A DNA stretch of 64,000 nucleotides from Eremophila alpestris peregrina (taxonomy: Eukaryota > Chordata > Aves > Passeriformes > Alaudidae). The position numbers and the translations under genes are program-made. The stretch lies in the NCBI GenBank assembly GCA_009792885.1, contig WMCF01000015.1:15669183-15733182 (forward strand), in the 5' to 3' direction. The notes under the pieces were generated by a model. That model saw only the letters and a program-made list of their open reading frames with translations, was not told where the DNA came from and made no database searches. Of the stretch, positions 51,775 to 64,000 are shown piece by piece (the stretch's first letter is position 1; each line of letters begins with the position of its first letter).

Positions 51775-54114
51775 GGTAGGTGGGGAGGTGACACACCAAG
51801 CCCCACACCTGCCCCAGCACCCCAACATCTCTGGGAAAGCCAGTGCTAGTCACTCACAACCCCAGAGGCTGTCAAATGCTCTGAATGTAATTCTCTGTGT
51901 GATAAGCAATGTGTACATTGCTGTGACACTATCGAAAGTTCTCTGTGCAAGTCATGCCATCTGGGAAGGGCAGTCTCATTCTGGGAGGTAAGTCTGGCAT
52001 TGGCTGTACATCCCACATCCAGACCATCTTTAAAGTATGCTTAAATGCTTGCAAAAATAGTTCAGGGTTCCTTCGTGGCTTAGTAGAAGAAAGAGTCCTG
52101 TGAACTCTAGTTTGTTGGCACACAGTGAAACCCTGATACTGTGGGGTGCAATAGCAAACTGGGAAGATCAGGGTACCCAACAGAACAGCATCTCAGAAAC
52201 CAGCTGCTCACCAGTTCTGGCCTGACCCATGTGGTTAACATCATACTTCAAAGAAAGTTTAAGTGACAGCTTGGGCATAGGCAGCTATCAAATCCACTTT
52301 AAGTTCCTGGGTGGGTTTTTGTTGGTTTGGTTTTTTGTTTGTTTTTTTTTTTAATGCTTTACTGCCATAGTAATGTTTCCAATTCAGAATCAAAGGTGAA
52401 AACCTTTCCTTAGCATTGGCAAAAATACTTTTATTTGGAGAGTGTCCAAAGCATCTAAAACGGATGTGAGTGAATCTTCTGGGGTGTGGCACAATTTTTT
52501 TTCTCTGGTGGAACCAAGCCAAACAAAGAGGTACTTTTAGGCAGAGCCTGTGGGTACCTTCAAGCCCTGAGCAGTTCATCAATCTCAAGATCCATCTCCA
52601 ATCAGAAAAGTCAATTTAAGAGCTTGTCTTATTTTACACTGGGGAAGGGTACCTGGAAGCCTTTTGTCTGTTTTATCTAGTGTGTCTCTGTGAGGGGCAA
52701 GCAGTAAAATTACCTCCTACAACTTTGAGAAATATATAGCATCACACTCTATGTTCACAGTGTTTATGACGAATTACTTGAAATACACAGACCAAGAAAT
52801 GCAGAATTTGAAAAAAACTGGAAAACTAATATTGGTTTCTTAGAGTGCTGAAATAGCAGAAGATAAGCTTATCAAACGAAAGCCTAGCTCCACTGAAATC
52901 AGTAGGAGTTTTGTTTGGACTTTCAAAAAAATGATAACTTCACTGTGAGCTGGTTTATGGGTTTCACAAGGCAGGAACTACAAAGTGAAACAATACCCTT
53001 TTACAGTAGACAGGTATTTGCCAATCATGTTTGGGTTGGGATTAGGGAGAAATATAATTTGTTCTGTTCTTTCATTTTAGTCTTCTAATTAATTTCTGCT
53101 GAGCTCTGCACTGCCTTCTTCTGCTGCAGAAAGCAGACATTGAATTGGGATTGTGTGTGTTGACAGTCCTGGCTTGAGCCTTCCCGCGGGTTGGCTGAGA
53201 TTTCACAATACATTTTTTCCCATGGTGTTTTCTGTCACATATTTTTTTAAACAAACACTATTCTGTCAGCTATAGAGGACGCAAAGAAAAGATGTGCTGT
53301 AGAACAGCTAGCAAAAGGCAATTTCAGGTTTAAGATTTGCAAGATTGTACAATGGTATTAGCAACTCTTCTTTTCTGTAATCTCTTTATAAAATGTATAT
53401 TCTATTTATTAAACATGCTATTCAAAGGAATAAAGGCAATTAAGGAGCATTTCATTAAAAAGAATGACGCAATTTACCTTTGGCCACAGATGCATAAGCT
53501 GTACTGACATTACAGAGTCACTGCCAACAGATCTGGACTTTGGCTTCAATCTAGAGGAAACAGACACCTGAAAATGGGCCTGGCTGAGCATCTACTTGCT
53601 GCCACATTAGCTGTGAAAACTGTGACGGACATGCGGATCCACATGAAGTCATATGGCAAATATTTGGTGCCATTACATGTACTGTGGTTCTTCCTGTTCA
53701 GGTAATTTTTCCAACTGGCTTATGATGCAGTTGGTATTGACACCAGTGATATGAGCCTGTCCCCTTTGAGATCACAGATAAAATTTCTGTTGTCTTGGAT
53801 AGAAGTGGTATAGGGCCAGGAAGCCACAGAGATAAAACACCTCACACTACTGTGAAAGTTAAGGAAGCATTAAGGTCAGAATAATAACTTTGGTTTTGGT
53901 TTAGTATGAAAAAAATCAATGTCATTTGCACTGTCCAGCTATTCAACTTTGTACATGCAGATTATCTGCGTCTGGTTATCACACTTTATAATCCTAGCCT
54001 GGCAGTGATTGAAAAAATGCTTTACAAAACATACAGCCCAGGGCAGAAGACTCCATAAAGTCAATGTTTTTACTGCTTTTCTTACTGATGTAACAACCCT
54101 CTTGTCATGGCTGC

Positions 54115-54136
54115 TTTTTTTTTTTTTTTTTTTTTT
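54115..54136. repeat. T22 homopolymer
   Basis: Twenty-two uninterrupted T. No retroposed body was recognised on the minus-strand side. Confidence 0.97.
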
Positions 54137-57100
54137 AAGAGAGGAGAAAAAATAGATGGTATAAGATGATAGCATAAAATTGATCCAAAATTTGGAACAC
54201 AGCCAAGAAAACTGCTGAGCAGATCCTTGGTATCACGTGCTGAAGGTCAGCATGGGACCCATTGTCTGTGGACTCTGGCTCCATCGTTGTAGGCACCAGT
54301 GTCTCTCTGTGTAAGAACCACTATATTAGACACCAGGAATCAGTACTGTCAGATCTTTAGGTGAGAGAAAGGTACTTGCAATTAAAAACTACAGAGATGT
54401 ATGTGTTGAAAAATAAAAAAGAGATGGAGTAGAGGATGGAAGAATCATCCAGAAGGGAATACTAGTATTTCTGCCACCCCAAAGACCTACTGTAACAAAC
54501 AAAAAATTGAGAATAGGAATAGAGCTGAATCAAGTTCAACAGGTCTCTCTGTTGTGGTGGTAGCAGTGCATCTCTTGCTGCTGGTCCCTTGGCTGGCACA
54601 CTGCTGTGGTTACTGATGGCATCACGTTTATTTTGAGATGATGTGCATGCAGGGAGGAGGGAGGGGTGGTTTTGCTCACGGCAGCTTGCCCAGACACTCT
54701 GGGTCTTGATATTCCTGCACTGCAATCCATTACTTCCAGAAGGAACAATGGACAATTATTGCACTTGGGCTTGCAGGTTGAAGAGGGGTTGCAGGTCCCT
54801 TCCCCTTGGCCTGTTTGTTAAAAGGAAAGTGGCACAGTGCCTGTTGTTGTGCCTGGCCACACATGCTGCAGTGATGCAGCTGCCACTGAGTTGCAGAGGA
54901 CAGACTGGCCAAGCTGGAGCTGTCCCCTCCAGCAGCAGCAGTTGTCCCTGCAGCTCCCATTGCTGTTTGCATGGCAGCAACCACAATCTCACCTCATCTT
55001 TCTCCTTCCCACCTGCAACATCCCAGACTTGACCCCCAGGGCTGATGAGGAGGAGTTGAAGGCTTGCCAGGGATGAGAGGGAGAGGGACAAGGGGCTCCA
55101 GATACAGATTTCAGAGGAAGAGGATGCATTGCAGGGTGGGGATAAATAATGCCAAATCCCAGGTACAGCTGTTGACTTCTGAAGTCAGACTTCTTCCTAC
55201 TCAGGAAGGTCAGCAATGTACAGCATTGTTCAAACTACAGTTTAGACAGAAATCTAATTAAACAGAAGTGATGAGAAAAGCCTAGTGGAATGAGGCCAGA
55301 AGGAGGAGCAAACTCCTTAAACTTACTGGGCAAAACTTGACTAGCAGCTTCCCTGCTTGGCCCAGGGAAAAGGGAAAAAGTGCAGTATGTGCATCTGAAC
55401 TCTCCTTCCAGGGGTCACATATTGAAATAGTCTTTTGAAAGGATTTACACAAGCTGAATGGCTGTATTTTATCTCTCTAATAATACCAGTGTTTGTAACC
55501 AACTTACACAAAACCTGTAGTACTGTGGCACACCACTCAGGGTTCCTCACAGCAGTGAGTGTCCACGTGAGCTGGTTGCATTTTTATGTGCCAGGAATCC
55601 ACTTGCTGTAGGAGGTATTAAGCTGCAGTGAGCATAATGAAATGCTATAATGTATGAGCCTGGATGGATGGGGCATTTCCAAGCAGACATCCCATCAGCA
55701 GCAAGGTTCAGGCTGCTAAGAAGCACTGTGTCATGGGGCTCTCCTGAGCTTTTGGATAAAGGAGCTTTTTAATTGCTTCTTCCCCAGGCATAGCAGAAAG
55801 TCCTTAGTGGTTATGTCTCTTAGTTGAATTAGGTTGGTACCTGGCCAGCCTTGGTCACAGAATTTTTTTGAAGAAACCTTGTGCTGTTGGCTGCAGGAAG
55901 TGCTTCATAAGTGGGTGATGACTGCTGACATGCATTAGATAACAGAGGAGTTATCGTTCAAACACTGTGCTCAATAAATTTGACTGAACGGGCATGGCTA
56001 CAACATTGGCCAATGTATAAAAACCTATCTCTTGCAAGTTTCTCTTTTTCTACTGTCATAAAATATGAGATCGAGTGTAACAATAATTTTACAGACCAGA
56101 AGAAAGATAGCTTAAATAGTAGTATTAATTTTTTTTAAAGTTTTATTTATTAAAAAAAAAAAAACAAAACCAAAACCTATCTGGTTATCATGCTATTTAT
56201 TACAGCATGTCTGACCATGCAGCACAGCTTGCCTCTGACAGCTTGGTTCTAACAAGGCTTTCTTAGGAGATGGAAAATCCCTTTGGAACCCAATCCAGAC
56301 GAGTCCATGCCCACAGGAGAGAGTACAGTTCCACAGATAGTCCAGTCTCTGTTCTTGCTGAATATAAACCTCCTTGGAACACAGGTTTGAGGAAGCAAGG
56401 TGGTAGAACTAGCTGAGAGCAACTTTAAAGGCTCAGGATTTAGGAACACAGAATGTTAGGACTCTCCTTTTTGCTTTACCCAAAATTAAATGCAGATGCT
56501 GCCCTGGGATCAAGGACCTGAACCTCAGGCTCTCCTTTCCTAGGCAAGTTCTTTGCTTACTGGTGTTATTGAGGAGATACCTCCTCCATGGGTTATGGCA
56601 TTTCTTATGCAATCAGCAGAAATAGACTGTCTTTTCAAGATCATTAATTGCAGTCGAGCTCAAATACTCAATGTTTTTTTGGGGGGCATGCTTATGTAAT
56701 CTGGAAGTAGTATCTATTGAATTACACCTCTCCTAGTTGTGGCTCCTAGAAAATGAACATTCATTTCTGAAGTTGAGGAAACCAGCAGCTTGATATCCTA
56801 ACTACAAGCTAAAGTTTTATCCGTAATGTTGACCAGAGTATTTTCCATTTGTGTTGGCATAAACCCAGAACTGCTCAGTTAAGATGCAGCCATCTACAAC
56901 AGAGGTTGCTTTACACAATTTTAACCAGTATCTGTCTCTATCCCAGTATTCCACACTTCTGAACAAATGTTACTGAAACTATTCTGCAGGGGACTGAATA
57001 TCCTCCCTTCCAGCTGAAGGTCCAGCCCACCACTTGCTGCAGTCTAGGAAGTTTTCCATGTCTTCAGGATGCACTGGAGCTGCCTCAGAGTCTGTTCCTT

Positions 57101-60100
57101 TAAAGCAGCAAACTGGTTTAGCTAGCACAACCAGCGCTTTGCAGACAACTCAGCAATTACAGGATCATGTAACTACAGTGAGAGGCTGAGCTGCAAATTA
57201 CTGTAATTATGAATATTTCTGTTGCAAGGCAAATTTACAGCCAGATATGTCACATCAAAATTATTTTATTTTATGGGTAATTCTAATTTTGCAATACATT
57301 TCTAGAACTTCATTTTCCTGTTAAACAGCATTTTAATTTGAAGAGTCTACTCCAGTGGTTGTGGTGGATTATTTTAGACTTCAGAGGCAGATTATGAAAT
57401 GCAAGCATGCTAAATCCTGATCTGAGACTGAACAGCACAGTTGGGAATGGTGATGAATATCATTATAAAGGTATTGGACAGTGCCTCAGAAGAGGCTGAG
57501 TTGTCTCCAGTGCCTCCCATGAACCCAGATGAGGCCTCATCTGCCATAAAAGGGAAGACACAAGCACCTCCAGAGAGTTCAGCTTCTGGGGGTATTGATC
57601 TCAGAAAAGAGAAGGAATGTGAGGTGAGGCTGCTCCCAACCTGTGTACCTGTTTGAATGCCAAAAGGCAGGCAGCAGGTCTTTTGTATGACCTTGACTAA
57701 GTCACTTTATTTCCCAGTGCCTGTTTTTATTTAGTTCTTCACCTGTCCAGAGGTAAATACAGAGAGGATTGGGGAGGATATATTCACTGATGGCATTTAG
57801 GTTCCCGGAAACTTTGGTAAAATGGTCTTGCTCATTAATAAGTTGACAATTTCCCAATCTTTTTTTATTACGACATAATGTCAGGTAATCTGCATCACTG
57901 CCACCACCTCTGACCTTGGCTCCAGGATTCTGAAAGCAGTACAGACTGCAAAGTGGTGATTTCCATGGATTTAAGTCTTGTGGAACATACCCAGATTCCA
58001 GCCATAATACCATTTTTGAGGTAGAGCTCTGTGTTTCTAAAACATCAGCCTCCTTAAGGGGGCACAGTTCAAATGTTACTGAAGGTAATGTGCAGCACAG
58101 CACAACCTGTCTTCTGGCTGTTCATGTCCTCAACATGAACGAGTTCATGGCCTTTCTCTGCCCCATCCCTGACTGACATTGGGCAAGTGCAGCTGCTTCA
58201 CGCAGCTCCCTGCTCTGCACAAGGCTGTGACCCGCTGCCAGTGGAAAGAGCTGCGACCTGGGGCCGCCAAAAGCAGGAATGACCTGCTCACCTTTGTCTT
58301 CGTATTTAGTTACGTTGGACTCCCTCTCAGGAGGAAGCCAAAAAAACAATCACCTCTCTTGCCAGCTCGTTCATTAGCACTTAATGGGACAGGCTTGACC
58401 CAGCTTCCCCCGCAGCTGCCCCTCTGTTGATGGCAGGGGGCTTGAGGCATGCCTGGCATGCAGGGCCAGGCTGGGGACACGCTCTTGTCCAGTCCCAGGT
58501 GGAAACAGTGACCTGGGCTGCTTTTTTCAAGGAACAGCTGCAGGCTGAGGCTGGAGCTGGATGCAGCAACACACTGTTCCAAGGGCTTGCACTGCTGAGA
58601 TGTGAGGGAGAGGGGCTAAAATCTTTCAGCCCCCTGACATAGTGATAGCGTTTTTGCTCTGTATCCCTAAAAGGTTTCAGCAGTCATCACTGTGATACTC
58701 GGGAGCTTTCAGGTCTAATAGTCTGTCCCTGAGATACAAAAGCTTTGTTATATCTCCTCTTCCTGTTGCAGAGATAGCTGATAAAGATGTGGGGTGGATT
58801 TACTTCCACCTGAGTCTGTTTTTCTGCTGTCTCCGGTGTCTGGCAAAATCTCTTCTAAATTTGAGGTGCATGCAGACAGATCCAGCGCGTGGGTGTGTGG
58901 AATCAGACCAAGATATGCAGCCATGTCATAGGGTAGCCTCACTCACTGCCTTCCTGGCTCACAGCTATTCCCTGCAGTTTTTGTTGTACTCCCAGAATAT
59001 TTTCACATCTCTCATCTAGACTCTAAGTCAAGTGGCAAGGCAGTGACCCTGACCAAATGGTTTGCAATGGGATTTTCTCTTGGTGAAATGTTTGTCCCCA
59101 GGCCAATACAAATGAAACACCTGGTTACAGGCTTTCCTGTCAATGGCTGTACAGCCAGTTTTCCCATCCGAAGTCATGTCTTTATGTGCTAACTGGGTTC
59201 AGTGAGTGACACTGAACCATCCTGTTTCTGAGGTGCCATTGGTAGGATCCTGACCCTGAGCCTTTGTTTTAAAAAATAGTTTTAGTATTTTCATTGCCAA
59301 ATGCAGAAACATCCAAGAAGCTTTGCAGTGGAAATAGCCTGTGCAGTGTCTCTCTTGCCTACACGCTTTTCAGAGAGCTGTTTTGTTCTGGCAGGAATGT
59401 CATGACACCCTTGTGACCAGGCTGCTGGGGTCAGAGGGCTACAACAGCTGCAGTGATGACTGGAAAGAAATTACTTTTCAGGCACTGGAAGGGTTTAATG
59501 AAGAGCAGAGAGTAAAATGGTATAACAAAATACTGACATGTCATTAACTTCTGCACTATGTCACAGCCAAATTGCTTATCAACAGTATTGTCTATGGTCT
59601 GGCCTTGCAAACATCTCCTCCAATGAGGCTAATTCCCATCAGCTTGACGGCTGAGACGTGATAGTCCCCCTGGTGAGGTATCAATTATTTATTCTGTGCA
59701 CTCCAAAAGTCAGTGGGTCCCTTTGATATGCAATATGACTGTTAAATTAGCTGCTGAAGGACTGCCGCTGCTTTTCAAGCTTCAGCCTCAGCGAGAGACA
59801 TTTCCAGCTCATTGCTCCTTATCTCACTCATTTCCTCATGCAGCAAAGCCCATTTAAGTGCTTATGGCCCCGGGTGTGCATTCCCACCTCCACCCTGCAA
59901 TTCACTGTCCCGCGCTTGTGCTGGTGGAATTGGTGCCAATTATTTCATCTGGGAGCTGACTGTCCCAACATTTCCTTCTGATGTTCCTCTGCACAGGCAA
60001 CTTTTCAGAGGTGACCTGACGCAGTCAAGGAGGTCCTCTTGAACCACCAGGCAGGACACACCTCCTGCATATCTGTTGTCCTTCTTTCTCTTACATGGCA

Positions 60101-61170
60101 AATGAGATTCAATTCCTCATGAAATTCACCAGCAATTGAACTCAGAATTAATGTAAATAACCAATTTAAAATATGCCCAAGAGGAGATATTTAAATACAC
60201 ACTTATTGGTCATTTATATTCTATTACATTACATTAGGCTGGAATATCCATCTGTTATTTGGCTTGCCCAAGACTTTTCATTAAATAAAATTGGCACAGT
60301 TGTTATAATGCAGAATTTGTTAATACTAGTTAATAGCCAAATGTTTTATTACCTTTAAGAGTAAAGATAGAGAAAAAAAAAAGGTGTGTGATCTCTTATG
60401 AAAGAAATATTCCCTCTATTTCCTTTGAAAATTTGTGGTGAAAACATACATTTTTCAAATTTTAGAACTGTAAATGAGGTGAGTCATAGGTTTTCTCCCA
60501 GACTTCACCTTTTCAGGATGAAGGATAGGTATCATCATAGCTATTTCAGCTGTATAAAAATATTTATCTAAGGATGTGTCTACAACAGAGTTTGCACTGG
60601 GAAGTATTTCTGAAATGCATCCCCCAGGCACCCCCACTTCCCCTGCTAGGGTTCACATCATGGAGTAGTCTCAGAGACACCAGCTAGATCCCTGGCTGAT
60701 AGAACTCAATGAAAAAGTGTTCTCTGGGGACACATCTGGTGTGCCAATAGGATGAGACTAGGATGAGACCAATATATATCATGTAAATGTCAAGTTTCCA
60801 GCATTTGATCCTGTTGCTCTGAACTATTTGCTTAATTGTCCATGGCCTAAGTCAGTACCAATCCTCAAAGCTCACCTTCCATTGTGGAGATGTCTGGATA
60901 CATCCAAGGTAACAAACTTAGAAAACTCAGTCCTTTGCAGTTCAGTTTGGAGATGACTCCTCCCCAGGCCTGCATCTGTCTACATTTCCATCAAACTACC
61001 AGCCAGTTAGGACCGTGCCTGTGGAGGCAGCTTGACCTGCTTTCAGGCTCCAAAAAGTGCTTTTGCAAAACATGTATCTGCAAGTAAGAATCTCTGCTCT
61101 CTAAACTGGGGTCACAGCTCACAAGTGCTGTCCCTCTTACATCCTGGGAATGCCCAGAAACCTGTTTCCT

Positions 61171-61190
61171 GGCATGGCATGGCATGGCAT
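61171..61190. repeat. (GGCAT)4 tandem repeat
   Basis: Four exact GGCAT units. It is a short pentanucleotide microsatellite. Confidence 0.95.
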
Positions 61191-64000
61191 GTTGGCACAA
61201 GAAGTATCTAGGACCCAGGACCTAAGCAGAAACACCTCCTAATGATACTGTGTGCACCAGAAAGTAATTTCTGGAACCCAAACTATGTAAGTAATGTAGT
61301 GTCTTCCACTGACCTCTCTCTCCCCTCTCAGCTCCCAACCTTATAAATAACTCTTACTTCCACCTTAAGGATTTTTCCAGAGCCCTGCTGAGGCTTTTGG
61401 TCTACCTATTTTTAGCTTTGCATTTATTGACAGTGGTTTCCTCCTTCTCTGCCTATTCAGACTGCAACCTAGAAGACACAAAAGTCATTTGACTCCCAAA
61501 TTGGCTTTCTGTGGACAGATCTGTAAAACTTCTGAAGACAAAAAGAGAGGTCAAGGTTTACTTTCCATCACAACTGGCATATACAACCTCTGCAAGTCAC
61601 CAGGGGAGCCATGTGCTTCTGCCTTCACAAACTTCCTGACACCCAGGAACTCTGATATCCAGATGCAATCAGTCATCTCAGTGGAAGCCAGCAGTGAAGT
61701 CTGGCATGCACATTTCTCGGTGTAGGAGGGCAAGATGCACTTTAGATAACTCCAGCCAAAAAATATTGTCCCTAAATGCATAGGAAAACTTCTAGATTTT
61801 AATAATACAGGTAATTTTCCCCAATTTTCAGCAGGCATTACTAAATCACTAATCTTGATCTGTGCACATGTAGTGGGCTTGGTATATACTAGAACTAGAT
61901 ATATATGAACTAGATATAAAATTGTTATTTGGACAAATTTCTTGCCATGTGCTTGGACGCAGTGCGTGGTAAGCTTTGTGGGATCATGCCAATTTAGGGT
62001 GTTTGTGATTCACAAGCAAACAAACTTGTGAAGCTGAATGGTATGCTCATACAATTTATGGAGTTTAAGGGAAGACGGGAGTAAATAAATCCTGTCAAAT
62101 GTGGTTTTTTTCTGATGTCCTGTTTTATTCTCATTAATGAAAAAAAGGAAAAAACCCTCAGACTGTGGGTAGTTTTAGGGGCAGATTTTTATGCTTTACA
62201 GGAGTAGTCCTTTCTTGTGGGATAATAATCCAGAAAAAAATGGAAAACAGTGACAGTATGACTTTGAGCCACAGCACGATAAATGTTTGACAAATGTAAC
62301 CATTTATAAGAACTTGCATGTTTCCTTGATATTCTGCTTCAAGCACAGAATTTCAGACAAATCCAGCAAGAGAGCTCAAATGGCAGAAAAAACCACAAAT
62401 TGCAGCAAAAATTGATTTTTCAGAGGTACGTGACATAAGACCCGATTTCCAGAGACATGCTTGAAGTGGGACACATGATTAAGGAACTTGCTGAATCAGA
62501 GATTTTGTGTACAAAAGACCAGTTATGCAGCTAACAGGCTGTGCAAATAGACTGTGTGATGTCCTTGTGAAGTTGCAGCTACATACGGAGGAGCTGTGAG
62601 TTCACTGCTGCTACAACATACGTGAATGCTACCCAGGAAAATACAGCTCACAGAATGGCAGCAGCTCCAAAGGTTTTCAGCTGTGAACTGAATTTTAACT
62701 TCTGCCTTGCCTCCACAGGTAAGATCTGCCTTGAAAAGCCAGCAGGTTAGATGTGGTCTGTGGTAGATCGATCCTCTGGGACTTGAAGTGACTCAGACAC
62801 TTGATCTGAGGGAGTAATTGATAGCAGCGATAGGTTGCCATCCAATCTTTGGCCCAGTGAGAAGATGAGGGTGATAGCACAGTTTGTGGGTGAGTTTCAA
62901 GGCTGTTTCTTGCCAACAGAGGAGTGCCAGGGTGGCTTTTGTCCAAGACCATGGTAGAAAACATGCTCCAGCCTCTCCCAGCCTCTGCTATTTCTTTTCT
63001 CATCCATGTCTCCTTCTCCTGGTCTCCTAACCATTCTGACCCTAACTATTTGCCAGCCTTTGAGCTGTTTATCCTTCACCCAGCCTTCTCTCCTAGTCCT
63101 TGGTTCAGTCTCTGCAGCAACATAGGGGACAGAGCCAGTGGCCTTACCTCAGTCATAGTCTTTGTTCCTCTTTCCCTTGCTCACCCTGCAAGGCTCCTAA
63201 TTCTCAGCTGTTTCCACCATGACCTCCCACATTTGTGCTGCTGCTTGTCTTCTCTGCCATTGAGATGGGCATCTCCTTCTCCAGGCAGCCTGGGCATCAG
63301 GCAGGGAAATGTCAAAAATCCAGGAGAGACAGGCACCATGCCCTCAGTTGTGCACTGAGAGCCACACTGGTCACCAACAGCAAAAAGGTTTGGTGTAAGA
63401 GGTGAAACATACTCAAAGACCCCAGGAGAATGTAACAACCACAGTCAGGAAAGATGAAGACATAACCACCATCTCCCCCACAAATGAATTTGTGAGAATA
63501 AATTGATTAATAACTGCATTGCAGTGATGAGTGACACAGAAGGGACCATGAGGAAAGGAACAAATCTGCCTCTGAGAAAGGCTTGGATAATGTGCGGTCA
63601 GTGGCCATGCACTGGATAATGAGAAACAAAACACAGAACAGCCGTTCACCTGGTGGACACCATCCTTTCTGCAGCACTCATTACAGTGACTGGAAGATGT
63701 CACAGTAATCTGACTTGAAGGCAAGTCAGAGGAAGAGGTTGAGAAATTTACTTGGTGGGGACAGGTTGTGCCCATTGTAGCCTGAGACAGGAGGTGTAAA
63801 TACTCCATTGACCTATATTTAATGAAGTCCAGAAACTTCTTGCAAAGCTTCCAAACTATAAATTTTGCCTCACATTGCAGGCTGGTGTTCCTTTAGCATA
63901 ATTCTGTCTGCATGCACAGCACTGTATAGATTCAAAGCAGCACCTCCCACCACACCCTCAAATGCATAGCTGGGGCAGACGACAAGGCAGATGTGTAAGA

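Larger units (their letters stand above)
50936..64000. other. Intergenic DNA upstream of TSC22D1, distal part
   Basis: No gene was recognised. It contains a 26-bp tandem duplication (51355-51406), a CRE palindrome (51767-51774), T22 at 54115-54136, A13 at 56152-56164 and a GGCAT repeat at 61171-61190. Somewhat GC-richer pockets lie at 54540-55110, 58120-58640 and 62900-63360. Stretches at 53375-53515, 57185-57300 and 59590-60060 look like possible conserved non-coding elements. Confidence 0.65.

Noticed and set aside
1..64000. CRISPR arrays, tRNA or rRNA genes, intact retroviral genes
   Set aside because: No regularly spaced repeats, cloverleaf sequences, ribosomal sequence or retroviral frames were recognised on either strand.

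Overview
This is a vertebrate, most likely avian, nuclear genomic window. It holds one recognisable protein-coding exon in AT-rich non-coding DNA. The organism call rests on two points. First, the repeats are CR1-type LINE 3' ends: a clear one at 50672-50935 with the terminal TTCTATGGTTTTGTGA-like repeat, and an inverted one at 12911-12999. Second, the exon encodes a vertebrate TSC22D1 protein. I cannot place the species; a neoavian bird is a reasonable guess.

The exon is the giant first coding exon of TSC22D1 (long isoform, TSC22D1.1) on the minus strand, from the ATG at 35847 to a strong splice donor after 32996. It encodes 950 whole codons plus 2 nt of a split codon. The leucine-zipper TSC box that defines the family lies in downstream exons beyond position 1, outside the window. 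Positions 1-32995 are therefore the 5' part of a very long intron 1. It is AT-rich and holds simple repeats, a few CR1 fragments, small perfect hairpins and no convincing exon.

A CpG island (about 35880-37570) covers the 5' UTR and promoter. It contains a TATA-like box on the minus strand (36758-36765), G-rich tracts able to form G-quadruplexes on the transcribed-sense strand (35956-35983 and 36336-36357), and at least seven upstream ATGs. One of these opens a 14-codon uORF in frame with the main ATG and closes five codons before it. On the plus strand a perfect YY1-type motif (37002-37012) suggests a divergent start site, perhaps a TSC22D1-AS1-like non-coding transcript. That part is inference.

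Positions 37700-64000 are upstream intergenic DNA. They hold one CR1 insertion, short tandem duplications, homopolymers, a perfect CRE palindrome (51767-51774), and several stretches whose composition resembles conserved non-coding elements. No other protein gene, pseudogene, tRNA, rRNA or CRISPR array could be supported. The short ORFs elsewhere look like chance. I found no evidence of a novel multi-gene system; the most informative region is the TSC22D1 leader and promoter.
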